The position numbers and the translations under genes are program-made. The notes under the pieces were generated by a model. It was not told the DNA's origin. It worked only from the letters and a program-made list of their open reading frames with translations, and ran no database searches. A stretch of DNA of 64,000 nucleotides from JAXMBN01 sp046349875 (GTDB taxonomy: Bacteria > Planctomycetota > Planctomycetia > Pirellulales > Pirellulaceae), in NCBI GenBank assembly GCA_046349875.1, contig JAXMBN010000011.1:85445-149444 (forward strand), written 5' to 3'. Positions 16,865 to 25,871 of this stretch are shown one piece after another. Each line of letters opens with the position of its first letter. The first letter of the stretch is position 1.

Positions 16865-17761
16865 ATGCATCAATGGTTCTATGATGAATCGGGCTCCTCA
16901 ACGAAAGGAATTGGCATGCCATTGAGCGACTTGGTTCGCCCCTTCATATCAAGTCGCACGTTGGTTCATGTGGGCTCCTTAGCGCTCCTCATCGGCGTAT
17001 ATAGCTTGATTCCAACTCTCAAAGAGATATCGAGCTACAAAGACATCGGTGATATGCCATCTCAAGTGCACACCGCGCTTTCGCTTGTGCTCGGATGCTT
17101 ACTCGTCTTTCGGACCAACACGGCCTATGGTCGATGGTGGGAAGCGAGAACACTCTGGGGTGCCCTGGTCAATGCGACGCGAAACTTAGCGATCAAGATC
17201 CGCTGCTTAGCTCCTCTTACATCGGAGGAAACAGCGTCGCTTCGCCAGCAGCTCATCCTCTTTCCCAAAGTTCTAGTGGAACATTTGCGACATGTACCCG
17301 CACACGTCGGTTCACCGCGCGAAGACGGTGGTTCATCCGATTGGGATCACCGCCCCGCTGAAGCCGTACACAAGATCTACCAGTGGTTGGCCAAAGCGAA
17401 GACCGATGGCAGAATCGATGGTGATGAGTTGCGAGTCATCGACATGGAACTAGCAAAATTGCTCGATGTATGCGGGGGATGTGAACGTGTTGCGAGAACG
17501 CCTATCGTTCGAAGCTATCGAATCTTTGCGCGGCAATGTACCGTGTTATTCTTGTTGACGTTTCCTTGGGGAATCGCCAACGATTTTGGGTGGTGGACGA
17601 TTCCCATGACGACCATCTCTGCCTATTTCATGCTGGGAATGGAAATCGTTGCGGAAGATGTAGAAGACCCGTTTGGGCTCGACGAGGACGACCTAGATTT
17701 GGAAGGGCTATGCGTCACTATCGAACGATCTGTCAACGAAATCCTTGGTGCGACGTCTTGA
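16865..17761 (+). CDS. Bestrophin-like (UPF0187/YneE) anion channel
   Basis: This 298-residue membrane protein belongs to the bacterial bestrophin family, pentameric channels of the inner membrane. Diagnostic features are SLVLGCLLVFRTNTAYGRWWEARTLWG (helix 2 and the start of the cytosolic bundle), the long helical middle part, and the end of the domain LTFPWGIANDFGWWTIPMTTISAYFMLGMEIVAEDVEDPFG, which includes the conserved acidic gate loop E-D-P-F. A nearer start at 16916 (MPLSDLVRPFISS) has a better Shine-Dalgarno (AAGGA) and may be the real one. The two neighbours are unrelated. Confidence 0.85.
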   Translation: MHQWFYDESGSSTKGIGMPLSDLVRPFISSRTLVHVGSLALLIGVYSLIPTLKEISSYKDIGDMPSQVHTALSLVLGCLLVFRTNTAYGRWWEARTLWGALVNATRNLAIKIRCLAPLTSEETASLRQQLILFPKVLVEHLRHVPAHVGSPREDGGSSDWDHRPAEAVHKIYQWLAKAKTDGRIDGDELRVIDMELAKLLDVCGGCERVARTPIVRSYRIFARQCTVLFLLTFPWGIANDFGWWTIPMTTISAYFMLGMEIVAEDVEDPFGLDEDDLDLEGLCVTIERSVNEILGATS

Positions 17762-17945
17762 CGCCTTGCATGCTATTCGAGCATCTTTCATGATGCGTTG
17801 ATGTCAGCAACGGCGGCCCTGGAAGCGGTCGAAACTGTCATTGTTAGAACGAAATCACGCCGGCTTCCAAGTGCCCTATGGCGATGGAACAGCGTGATGG
17901 AAAAGATTGAGCACGATATCGTTGCTGTGGGATGGCGGACCTGGA

Positions 17946-18194
17946 ATGGATCTGGAAAAAGTAAAGCAGTTTTATCGCGAAACTTGGTGGCTTTGGACGC
18001 TCTACGCGATTGGCATCGTCATCAGCATCCTCTATGTCCATTGGATCTTCATCATGGCTGTCCCCATGATTCTTATCATCAGCGTCTACTTTGCTGTGGT
18101 TCGAGGACCAAGCCAAACCAGTGAGGCCGAGTCTGAATCACCCGAGATGACAACCGATTCCGAGAATACACCTCCATCCAATAATGCCGTCTAA
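17946..18194 (+). CDS. Small two-helix membrane protein
   Basis: This is 82 residues: a short charged N-terminus (MDLEKVKQFYRE), two adjacent hydrophobic segments (LWTLYAIGIVISILYV and IFIMAVPMILIISVYFAVV) and an acidic, serine/threonine-rich tail. I do not recognise a family. Codon pattern and helix layout make it a plausible gene; it lies 184 bp after the bestrophin-like gene on the same strand. Start uncertain (17907 also possible). Confidence 0.5.
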   Translation: MDLEKVKQFYRETWWLWTLYAIGIVISILYVHWIFIMAVPMILIISVYFAVVRGPSQTSEAESESPEMTTDSENTPPSNNAV

Positions 18195-18242
18195 TGCAAC
18201 GCTTTGCTTGGCATTGGGTGAACAACTCGCTTTGAATTCTTG

Positions 18243-19010
18243 CTAGGACTGAAACACCAACCAATAGGCCAATAGAAAGATGGCTGCATCGACCCACATA
18301 TGGCTTAACCAAGGACCAAGCAAAGTTCGGTACCGCACATACAGCGTCCCCCAAAGCCCACCTCCAACCGCCACACTCAGCGAAAAAAGATAGGTCCACG
18401 GCGACGCTAGTCCAAAGAATCGTTGCAAGACGATGACATGGTGAGCCATGAAGCCGATGCTACTCAGCCCGATTGCAATGGGAGCACTCCACCGCTTCAA
18501 AGCCAATCGAAGAACAAACCATCGCCAATAGTACTCTTCCAAACCGGAGTGAATGATGGAGTAAAAAACGGCGACTCCGATGAATACTGGGAGAGAGGAT
18601 AATCCGGTTTCTGAAAGCTTGTCCGTAGCTTGGATGCGTGGTCCTTCCATCACACCCCATGGCTCCAGTGCAAAACAATAAAGGGCTAACATCGCGCCTG
18701 CGATGGCGAGCCCCAATACCACGCCCATCCCAGCGCTTTTTCCAAAATCAGGTGCTTGATGGGTACGTGGGCGGAACCAAACATAGGCGAGAATCGGCAA
18801 CGCAAACTGGAGCCCTTTTCCTACCGCATACGCGGTTTGCTGAACGACAGGATGCGATTCCCGAAGCAAGGAAAAATAAACCAACGTCACTGCCGTAGGA
18901 AGGATAAGACCAACGAGCACGAGAGCCGTCATCCACCCATGGGATTCTTCTCCCCCGTCCTGCTTCGTTGAAATCACGGGTAGCCCTTTGTTTTCGGAGG
19001 GGTTCGGCAT
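18243..19010 (-). CDS. CPBP-family intramembrane protease (CAAX/ABI)
   Basis: This 255-residue multi-helix membrane protein has the three CPBP motifs: HSGLEEYYWRWFV with E158, E159 and R163; GFMAHHVIV with H190 (motif 2); and GPWLSHMWVD with H237 (motif 3). These form the intramembrane glutamyl/metal-type active site of Rce1-like proteases. In bacteria many act in maturation of secreted peptides or as immunity proteins; no bacteriocin-like gene is adjacent, so the target is unknown. It converges on the small membrane protein gene. Confidence 0.88.
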   Translation of the reverse strand: MPNPSENKGLPVISTKQDGGEESHGWMTALVLVGLILPTAVTLVYFSLLRESHPVVQQTAYAVGKGLQFALPILAYVWFRPRTHQAPDFGKSAGMGVVLGLAIAGAMLALYCFALEPWGVMEGPRIQATDKLSETGLSSLPVFIGVAVFYSIIHSGLEEYYWRWFVLRLALKRWSAPIAIGLSSIGFMAHHVIVLQRFFGLASPWTYLFSLSVAVGGGLWGTLYVRYRTLLGPWLSHMWVDAAIFLLAYWLVFQS

Positions 19011-19162
19011 CGGCGAATCAAGGTCAATCGACGCATTTCACCCCATGGAAGGGACGAATCGGTTGAAATAGCTGGAGATCTGAGGGTTTTCTACCCTAGG
19101 GAAGATTGGCCTTGGTAGCTAAAATGCTTCCCTTTGGCATCGTACCTCGAAAGTGTTGTGTT

Positions 19163-20473
19163 ATGAAAGTCCTCGTTGTTGGAAATGGCGGTCGCGAACA
19201 TGCTCTGGCATGGAAGATCGCGAAAAGCTCGCGTGTCCAAGAAGTCTTCGTTGCGCCTGGCAATGCTGGGACCGCACTCGACGCCACCAATGTTCCCATT
19301 GCAGCCACCGACATCGCAGGTCTCCTCAAGTTTGCCAAGACCGAGAAGATTGGCCTGACCGTTGTGGGCCCAGAGGCTCCGTTGGCTCTCGGGATCGTCG
19401 ATGTTTTCCAAGATGAAGGTCTTCGCGTCTTTGGTCCCTCCAAAGCCGCGGCGCAACTCGAGAGTAGCAAAGTCTTCTGCAAAAATCTGTTGCGTCAGGC
19501 CGACGTACCGACGGCCGACTATCAGAGCTTTCGCGATGCCGATAGCGCGATGCGTTATGTCAAAGCTCGTTATCCGAACGAAAACGATCGCGCTCCCGTG
19601 GTGGTCAAGGCCGACGGGCTCGCGTCAGGCAAAGGGGTCATCGTTTGTTCGCGTCGCCAGGATGCTCTCGATGCCATCGATCGTATCGGCCGCAAGAATG
19701 AATTCGGCAAAGCCGGCAGTCAGATGGTGATTGAAGAACGCCTCTCCGGTCAAGAAGCGAGTGTCTTGGCGATTACCGATGGCAAAACAATTCTGACGTT
19801 GCCACCTTGCCAAGACCACAAACCAGCGTTCGATGGGGACACAGGTCCCAATACGGGAGGTATGGGAGCCTACTGCCCCACGCCGATGGTGGACGAAGAC
19901 ATGATCGAACTCATCGAAGAGCAGATCTTGGTTCAAACGGTTCACACCATGAAACGAAATCGAAAACCGTTTCGCGGTGTTCTCTATGCGGGCTTGATGC
20001 TTACCCAAGCCGGCCCCAAGACGCTCGAGTTCAACGTTCGCTTTGGCGATCCCGAGTGTCAACCGTTGATCATGCGATTGCAGAGCGACATCATGGACAT
20101 TCTCGAAGCCACCGTCGATGGTTGCTTGGATTCCATCACCGATCCGGTGTGGGATCCGCGTCCTGCAATTTGCGTGGTCATCGCGAGCCAAGGATATCCC
20201 GGCGAGTATGAGAAGGGGAAAGAGATCACTGGTCTCGATGCAGCAGATACACTGGAAGGTGTCAAAGTCTTCCATGCAGGCACGAAGTTAGTCGAAGGAA
20301 AAGTGCTCACCGATGGTGGCCGCGTGTTGGGCGTCACAGCTTTGGGCTCGAGTATTTCGGCGGCGAAACTGCAGGCCTACACGGCTGTTCAGAAGGTTCG
20401 ATGGCCTGGTGCGTGGTGCCGCATGGACATTAGCGATAAGGCTCTCAACTACAAAGTAACTGCCAGCGAATAG
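19163..20473 (+). CDS. purD: Phosphoribosylamine-glycine ligase
   Basis: This ATP-grasp enzyme joins glycine to phosphoribosylamine with ATP, the second step of purine synthesis. The N-terminal block is MKVLVVGNGGREHALAWKI, with the PRA/glycine region GPEAPLALGIVD. The ATP-grasp core has VVVKADGLASGKGVIV, EERLSGQEASVLAI, PPCQDHKPAFDGDTGPNTGGMGAY and the Mg site LEFNVRFGDPECQ. The length of 436 residues is usual. The start at 19163 begins the conserved MKVLVVG strand; the open frame upstream to 19106 is not part of the family sequence. It stands alone, without other pur genes. Confidence 0.95.
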   Translation: MKVLVVGNGGREHALAWKIAKSSRVQEVFVAPGNAGTALDATNVPIAATDIAGLLKFAKTEKIGLTVVGPEAPLALGIVDVFQDEGLRVFGPSKAAAQLESSKVFCKNLLRQADVPTADYQSFRDADSAMRYVKARYPNENDRAPVVVKADGLASGKGVIVCSRRQDALDAIDRIGRKNEFGKAGSQMVIEERLSGQEASVLAITDGKTILTLPPCQDHKPAFDGDTGPNTGGMGAYCPTPMVDEDMIELIEEQILVQTVHTMKRNRKPFRGVLYAGLMLTQAGPKTLEFNVRFGDPECQPLIMRLQSDIMDILEATVDGCLDSITDPVWDPRPAICVVIASQGYPGEYEKGKEITGLDAADTLEGVKVFHAGTKLVEGKVLTDGGRVLGVTALGSSISAAKLQAYTAVQKVRWPGAWCRMDISDKALNYKVTASE

Positions 20474-20614
20474 CATTTCCGTCCTGGGTAAGCGGTTTGC
20501 GAAAACCGAATAGAGCTCGCAAATCCTTTGCATGCCAACCAAGCCATTTGCTAACTCAAGAAAGCCTTCCAAGGGACTGGATGTCCTTGCTTTAGCCACG
20601 GTTTCTTCGGCAGA

Positions 20615-21121
20615 TCATTGTTCATCCCCATCAAATCCAAATTTTTCGAGCCAAGCTTGGGTATCGGTTGGTTGTACAGGACCTCTCGGATCTTCGTCGT
20701 GATTGGAAGCGGGACGGTGTGGATGGCTTACTGGTCGTTCCCAACGGTCAAGCCAAATGTCTCCATCGAGAGCTTGGGCATCGCGCCGACGAGCTGCCTT
20801 TTGAACGCGGTGATCTGCAGAAACGACCACCAATGAACGAGGATGGCTGTGCTTGGAGATCAAGTGCTCCAATAGGTCGTCCGCTTCGTCATGTCCTTGC
20901 GCAAACAAAACCTCGATGGAATGAAACTGTTCGCGATCTTGAAGCCCATGCGATTCCTTCGAATCAAAGACGATCGTGATAGCTTGCGGAGGAGTGGTTT
21001 GGTGCGATTGAAGGAAAACGAGGAGCCTTGTACGGGCGCGAGCGAGCCAACCGGGCCCTCGATCGGTCGTAAGAAACGGAGATTGGTGGAGGAGGTTGTA
21101 ACCATCTATTAGAATATCCAC
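20615..21121 (-). CDS. NYN-domain ribonuclease, YacP-like
   Basis: This 168-residue protein of the PIN/NYN fold begins MDILIDGYNLLHQSP, the acidic first strand of the YacP family. Further acids are in IVFDSKESHG, GHDEADDLLEHLI and VVVSADHRVQKAARRRDAQ, giving the usual metal-binding cluster of an endonuclease. Relatives include Rae1, which cleaves mRNA at the ribosome. The C-terminal 40 residues are polar and variable. It is convergent with purD and divergent from the gene at 21152. Confidence 0.82.
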   Translation of the reverse strand: MDILIDGYNLLHQSPFLTTDRGPGWLARARTRLLVFLQSHQTTPPQAITIVFDSKESHGLQDREQFHSIEVLFAQGHDEADDLLEHLISKHSHPRSLVVVSADHRVQKAARRRDAQALDGDIWLDRWERPVSHPHRPASNHDEDPRGPVQPTDTQAWLEKFGFDGDEQ

Positions 21122-21151
21122 GCGATCCTATTCCTTTTGCGAGCGTGAACC

Positions 21152-21802
21152 ATGACACAATTTATCATCATCGTACTCGTCATTGCTTTCTTGATCTTGA
21201 TGGCATTGTATGCCAACTATCGAGAAAACAAACGCCGCGAGAAAATTCGGTTGCTAGCCGAAAGCCTTGGCTTGGAATATGCGGAAGTCCTTCCGATTCG
21301 CGATCAGGAGCGATTCACTCAACTGCCAATCGCCCAACGTGGAAACAACGCCAAGAATTCAAGCGTGATCATTGCCGAGTCTGAAGACCAACGGATGCTC
21401 GTCTTCAATTATGAATACACAACGGGTTCCGGGAAGAACCGTACAACACATCACTATTCGATATTGATGTGCATCAGCGAGCGATTGAAACTCCCTGCGA
21501 TGACGCTACAACCCGAAGGATGGCAACATAAGATCGCGACCTTCTTCGGTGGGCAAGACATTCAATTTGAAGACGATGCCCAATTCAATACGACCTACAT
21601 AGTACAGGGACCTAAAGCCGATGCGATCCGTGCCTTTTGGACACCGCCCCGCCGCCAAAAGATGCTCGAACGCCCCAAGGAAATGTTTGAAGCGTCGAAC
21701 GATACCTTTATCGTCTATCGAGCACGCAAACAACTTCAAGCAGAGCAGGTTCATCAGTTGATGCAAGATGGACTGGCCATGTGGGAAATCCTCCGAGCAT
21801 AA
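21152..21802 (+). CDS. Membrane-anchored protein of unknown function
   Basis: This 216-residue protein has one N-terminal transmembrane helix (FIIIVLVIAFLILMALYANY) followed by a soluble domain. The domain starts with KIRLLAESLGLEYAEV and contains SEDQRMLVFNYEYTTGSGKNRTTHHYSI, similar in layout to planctomycete proteins related to DUF3137 that sense or bind at the membrane. No catalytic motif is visible. I do not assign a function. It is monocistronic and divergent from the NYN gene, with about 30 bp between the starts. Confidence 0.6.
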   Translation: MTQFIIIVLVIAFLILMALYANYRENKRREKIRLLAESLGLEYAEVLPIRDQERFTQLPIAQRGNNAKNSSVIIAESEDQRMLVFNYEYTTGSGKNRTTHHYSILMCISERLKLPAMTLQPEGWQHKIATFFGGQDIQFEDDAQFNTTYIVQGPKADAIRAFWTPPRRQKMLERPKEMFEASNDTFIVYRARKQLQAEQVHQLMQDGLAMWEILRA

Positions 21803-22015
21803 AAACGTTGATTCCGAAATCTCCTGTCATCGTGGCTGTTTGCTTGGGAATGCCCCTCATCGAGTCTCGGAATAATCGACATATCCCGCACAGTCGGTGT
21901 CGAAAGGGAGTGAAAGGTCCCTCAAAAAACTGAGGCCATTCGTTTTGGTTTGCGGCTTTCGTAAAGCTATCCAAGAGTTGGGTGCTTATTTCACCCATCC
22001 TTGGAGTTAGGCCCC

Positions 22016-22939
22016 ATGCAACTTGGGCGTGAATCAATCCTTAGGCTATATCGTTTCTTGACGCAACCGATGCGCAATCGGTTGAAACGCCAATTGACCT
22101 CCAGTGCAACATGGCCGGCTGGTGTCCTCTTTTATCATCGTGTTGCTGACACGGATGTGAATGCATGGGCCATCAGTCGTCACGACTTTGCGCGACATTT
22201 GGAATGGTTGTCGGCCAATGCAAAGGTGGTTTCCCTGGCATCGATTCAGTCCAGTCAACAAGAGAAGTCTCGGAAAGAACTTCATGTTGCATTGACGTTT
22301 GACGACGGATACTCGGAATCGGTTCAAAATGCACTGCCTCTCATCGTCGATCGAGGATGGCCGTGTACTTTTTTTGTATCGAGCCACTTCTTGGAAACAG
22401 GGCTCCCCTTCCCTCACGATATCTCTCGCGGCTACGCCCACGCACCAAATTCGATCGATCAAGTGAAGTGGATGGCGGCCCGAGGCATCGAGATCGGATG
22501 CCATACGCATACGCATGCGAATTTGGGGTATGGGCTTTCTAAAGCGACCCTTCGTCGAGAAATTGTCGACTCACGGAAGAAACTTCAAGATCTCTCCGGA
22601 CAACCTGTCCGTTACTTTGCATTCCCCTATGGCATGCCGGAAAACATGAGCGCCGATGCCATCGACACGGTATACGAGGCCGGCTTCGATGGTTTTGCTT
22701 CAGCCTACGGCGATTGGAACTTTGTGGGAGACGATTCGTACCACATTCGACGCATCCATGGAAATCAAGGTCTACAATCGATTGCGAATTGGTTGTCCTT
22801 GGATCCTCGCAAGTTTCGTCGCAAGTTGCACATGGCCTATCTTCCCAAGAATCTAAAAGGCCAGAAACAGCAACCCTTTGCGGTCTTTCCTGCCATGGAC
22901 GTCTCGGTCCAGCCTGAAACAACACAGCGCGTCGGCTAA
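22016..22939 (+). CDS. Polysaccharide deacetylase (NodB-type, carbohydrate esterase 4)
   Basis: This 307-residue protein has the CE4 motifs: motif 1 LTFDDGYS (93-100; base D96, metal ligand D97), motif 2 GCHTHTHANLG (161-171; H163 and H167 as metal ligands) and motif 3 FAFPYG. The N-terminus has GVLFYHRVADTD, found in deacetylases beside glycosyltransferase clusters. It removes N- or O-acetyl groups from a polysaccharide such as exopolysaccharide or peptidoglycan. No signal peptide is obvious. The ATG at 22016 has GGAG 9 bases upstream and is better than the TTG at 22001. Two hairpins follow the stop. Confidence 0.88.
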   Translation: MQLGRESILRLYRFLTQPMRNRLKRQLTSSATWPAGVLFYHRVADTDVNAWAISRHDFARHLEWLSANAKVVSLASIQSSQQEKSRKELHVALTFDDGYSESVQNALPLIVDRGWPCTFFVSSHFLETGLPFPHDISRGYAHAPNSIDQVKWMAARGIEIGCHTHTHANLGYGLSKATLRREIVDSRKKLQDLSGQPVRYFAFPYGMPENMSADAIDTVYEAGFDGFASAYGDWNFVGDDSYHIRRIHGNQGLQSIANWLSLDPRKFRRKLHMAYLPKNLKGQKQQPFAVFPAMDVSVQPETTQRVG

Positions 22940-22946
22940 AGAAAAA

Positions 22947-22973
22947 TGGTTGTCGCAGAATCGACAACCATTC
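22947..22973 (+). terminator. Hairpin after deacetylase gene
   Basis: ATGGTTGTCG and CGACAACCAT enclose CAGAAT, a 10-bp stem, just after the stop. The following TTCTC is a weak U-tract, so it may be an RNA-stability element acting with the stronger terminator 30 bp further on. Confidence 0.5.
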
Positions 22974-23006
22974 TCAAGTACTCGCATCGTGTCCTAAACA
23001 ACCAAT

Positions 23007-23046
23007 AAAAAACCGCTGGTGACCAACCAGCGGTTTTTTATTTTTT
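23007..23046. terminator. Bidirectional intrinsic terminator
   Basis: AACCGCTGGT and ACCAGCGGTT flank GACCA, with an A-run before and a T-run after the stem. It separates the convergent deacetylase and sigma-factor genes and serves both strands. Confidence 0.9.
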
Positions 23047-23075
23047 CGGATCGATCGAGAGCCGGCTCTATTCGA

Positions 23076-23861
23076 TTAGGTACCGAACTCAGGCCGTCGA
23101 CGTCCCAGTTGCTCTTGCAAACGTTGTACGATGCTTGTGTGCATCTGGCTTACGCGGCTTTCCGAGAGATCGAGAGTTGCCCCGATCTCCTTCATCGTCA
23201 ACTCTTCATAATAGTAGAGAATGATGATGAGCCGTTCGTTGCGATTGAGACCTTTGGTAACCAAACGCATCAAATCACTTTTCTGGATTCGACGAGTCGG
23301 GTCTTCACCCTTTTTGTCTTCGAGAATGTCGATCTCGCGAACATCTTTATAGCTGTCTGTTTCGTACCACTTCTTATTCAGTGATACCAAATTGACTGCG
23401 CTTGCATCAGTCTTGAGTTTATCGAGATCAGGAACCGAAATTCCCATGTACTCGGACAGCTCATTATCTGTTGGGTAACGACCATACTTGGTTTCGAGTT
23501 GCTTGGTAGCCTCGGCAAGTTTGCTGGCTTTGCTGCGAACCAAACGAGGAACCCAGTCCATCGTTCGAAGTTCATCAAGCATCGCACCTCGAATTCGAGG
23601 TACACAGTACGTTTCAAACTTGACGCCGCGATCCATATCGAAAGCATCGATCGCATCCATCAGTCCGAATATGCCAGCACTGATTAGGTCATCTAGTTCC
23701 ACACCTTCTGGCAACCGCGAACGAATACGTTCACCGTTATATCGAACCAGTGGCATGTACTTTTCAACAAGTTTGTTTCGAAGGTCAACGTTGTTGAGAT
23801 CCTTCTTATATTCTTTCCAAACTTCTTGGATATCGACTTCAGGTTCAGTCGTCGTTGCCAT
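23076..23861 (-). CDS. Sigma-70 family factor of the FliA/WhiG/SigD type
   Basis: This 261-residue alternative sigma factor has region 2 (LVEKYMPLVRYNGERI, DDLISAGIFGLMDAIDAFD, KFETYCVPRIRGAMLDELRTMDWVPR), region 3 (KLAEATKQLETKYGRYPTDNELSEYMGI) and region 4 with an HTH (LTMKEIGATLDLSESRVSQMHTSIVQRL). GAMLDELR and VSQMH are typical of the sigma-28 group, which controls flagellar or development genes. The ATG at 23861 has GGAGG at ideal spacing. No anti-sigma or flagellar gene is adjacent, so the regulon is not deduced from here. Confidence 0.92.
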   Translation of the reverse strand: MATTTEPEVDIQEVWKEYKKDLNNVDLRNKLVEKYMPLVRYNGERIRSRLPEGVELDDLISAGIFGLMDAIDAFDMDRGVKFETYCVPRIRGAMLDELRTMDWVPRLVRSKASKLAEATKQLETKYGRYPTDNELSEYMGISVPDLDKLKTDASAVNLVSLNKKWYETDSYKDVREIDILEDKKGEDPTRRIQKSDLMRLVTKGLNRNERLIIILYYYEELTMKEIGATLDLSESRVSQMHTSIVQRLQEQLGRRRPEFGT

Positions 23862-24001
23862 CCAAACCTCCATGAAGTGCTATGGCAATGGCGCAGCATT
23901 CAGTAATTGTTTTCCGCAAGGGAATTGTGCTCGGACTTTAGCGATATCCAGTAACCGTGCCTATGCCATTATGCAAAACACGGTCCATTACGTCGCTAAA
24001 A

Positions 24002-24241
24002 TCACTCGGAAGATTGCTTTTCCTCAGCTTTCTTCACAGCGCGACGGAAGTTCGCCTCAACCGATTGCCGAACTAATCCTTCAGCGATCCATCCTAGGAA
24101 GAATCCTAGCGGTGTGAATGCTAGCAACATCCCCAAAGCACGCATGAGCGTCGCATCGGGGGCATTGCCCATCACGATTCCGCGTATGATGCAGATAACT
24201 AAAGCAAGTAGTCCAAGGCAAGCAGCATAAGAGCGAGCCAT
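24002..24241 (-). CDS. Small membrane protein of unknown function
   Basis: This 79-residue protein has two hydrophobic helices (CLGLLALVICIIRGIVM and MLLAFTPLGFFLGWIAEGLV) and a charged helical tail (FRRAVKKAEEKQSSE). The start at 24241 has GGAGGAG 6 bases upstream, which supports it being translated. The same-strand neighbour downstream is the sigma factor, 140 bp away. I do not recognise the family. Confidence 0.6.
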   Translation of the reverse strand: MARSYAACLGLLALVICIIRGIVMGNAPDATLMRALGMLLAFTPLGFFLGWIAEGLVRQSVEANFRRAVKKAEEKQSSE

Positions 24242-24304
24242 ACCCGTCTCCTCCAATCCCTCGGAGTGAGCTCCAACGTTGCGCACTATGTCTACACACA
24301 GGGT

Positions 24305-24319
24305 TGTCTAGACTAGACA
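24305..24319. promoter_or_regulatory. Perfect dyad, possible operator
   Basis: TGTCTAG-A-CTAGACA is a perfect palindrome about 60 bp upstream of the small membrane gene start. Further TGTCT half-sites flank it on either side (about 24290 and 24321). The arrangement resembles a binding site for a dimeric regulator; the regulator is unknown. Confidence 0.35.
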
Positions 24320-24455
24320 GTGTCTCCGTGTGCAAACACTCGTTCGAGCCGAGATTAGGGATCGGCAGATTCTCGAGCCCCAATCCACTTCGATTGCGAA
24401 GATTTCTAAAAATATTGGGGCTGGCTTCGATACGATCGTTAGAGTCTTCCTGTTT

Positions 24456-25871
24456 TCAAACGCTTGTGGGCCTCGAAGAATTCTGCTTCCAACGAAAGTA
24501 GAGATAGAGTGGAATGCCAAGCGACATGAGGACCAAACCCGTCACGGACTCCACTGGTTTGCTGATCAGGGTATTGATGATCAACCAAATGGCAACCAAA
24601 ACAAAAACCAGTGGAACCCAAGGATAACCCATGGTGCGGTAGGGCCGTGTTTCATTTGGGTATTTCCACCGCATGACAAAGACTGAAAAGGTCACGAGCG
24701 CATAGAAGATCCACGAAGCGAACAAAAGGCAATCAGTCAATTGATCGAAGGTGCCTGATAAAGCTAGCAATGAGGCCCATACAGCCTGGAGCAATAGACA
24801 GAGGACGGGGACACGCGTTGTGGAATGGAGTTTGGCGAGTTGTGGAAAGAAGAGTCGATCGCGAGCCATCGCGAAGGGAACACGAGCATTGGACAGGATC
24901 GATCCGTTGAGTGCTCCGAAGGCGCTGATGAGAAACACGATGGAAATGATGCGGCTGCCATAATCCCCTAAGAAAGTTTGCGAGGCCTTGGCAGCAACAG
25001 GCAAAGCGTCGCGATATTGCGTCGAGTTGGAGGTTACGACTTCATTGAATGGCAGAGCATAGAAGTATGTGAAGTTCAATGAACAATAGATCGCCATGAC
25101 CACGATCATGCCCAGGATGAGAGCACGGGGAATATTGCGACCAGGGTCCCGAACTTCTCCTGCTGCCATCGGCATATTATTCCATCCATCGTAACCCCAA
25201 AGCGCTGCCAGCATGGCTGTTCCAAAGGCGGAGATTCCCATCCACTTGGAATCGGCAGGTGTTGCCAAATGATTCCAAGTCGCACCCTTCGAGAAAAAGA
25301 GGATCCCCAAAACCACAAAGGCGATTCCTCCAATTTTGAGCAAGGTCAAGAAGAGGTGGATTCGTCCGCCAAATGTAATCGTGAGACAGTTCACGATGGT
25401 CAACAGGAAGATGACGCTGACCGCGACAACTTGCTGGATACCAAACTGCCAGTGAATGTCTTGTTGCAATAGACGAAAGTCCGCCTGAAGCCACACTTGT
25501 TCCAGTGGAAGGACGGCACTGAGAAAGATCGAGAACCCTACTCCAAGACTGGCGATCGAGGCACTCCCTGCAACGATGAACCGCTGCCAGCCGAACAAGA
25601 ATGCCCAGGTATCCCCAAAGGCACGCCTCAAGAAAACATACTCGCCACCCGCCTCAGGCATCATGGCGCTCAGTTCCGCATAGGTAAGCGCTCCAGCCAA
25701 CGATAGCAATCCCGCAGCCACCCATGCCAGCAAGACCCATAGGGGTGACCCAACTTCTTGAGACATCTTGGCTGCTTTGAGGAACACTCCCGTTCCAATG
25801 ACCGTTCCAATTACCAGCGCAGTGGTGTCCAGCATCGACAATCCACGCTTCAGCTCATGCCGCTGATCCAT
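24456..25871 (-). CDS. APC-family amino acid permease
   Basis: This 471-residue transporter of the amino acid-polyamine-organocation family has twelve hydrophobic segments. The first carries the APC motif ALVIGTVIGTGVFLKA, the unwound helix 1 that contacts substrate; helix 3 and the loop FLRRAFGDTWAFLFGWQRF and the helix 6 region ALWGYDGWNNMP also match. SNARVPFAMARDRLFFPQLAKLH is the conserved block before helix 9. It resembles the LAT/SteT-like branch (serine/threonine or general amino acids), but the specificity is not readable. It is monocistronic. Confidence 0.88.
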   Translation of the reverse strand: MDQRHELKRGLSMLDTTALVIGTVIGTGVFLKAAKMSQEVGSPLWVLLAWVAAGLLSLAGALTYAELSAMMPEAGGEYVFLRRAFGDTWAFLFGWQRFIVAGSASIASLGVGFSIFLSAVLPLEQVWLQADFRLLQQDIHWQFGIQQVVAVSVIFLLTIVNCLTITFGGRIHLFLTLLKIGGIAFVVLGILFFSKGATWNHLATPADSKWMGISAFGTAMLAALWGYDGWNNMPMAAGEVRDPGRNIPRALILGMIVVMAIYCSLNFTYFYALPFNEVVTSNSTQYRDALPVAAKASQTFLGDYGSRIISIVFLISAFGALNGSILSNARVPFAMARDRLFFPQLAKLHSTTRVPVLCLLLQAVWASLLALSGTFDQLTDCLLFASWIFYALVTFSVFVMRWKYPNETRPYRTMGYPWVPLVFVLVAIWLIINTLISKPVESVTGLVLMSLGIPLYLYFRWKQNSSRPTSV

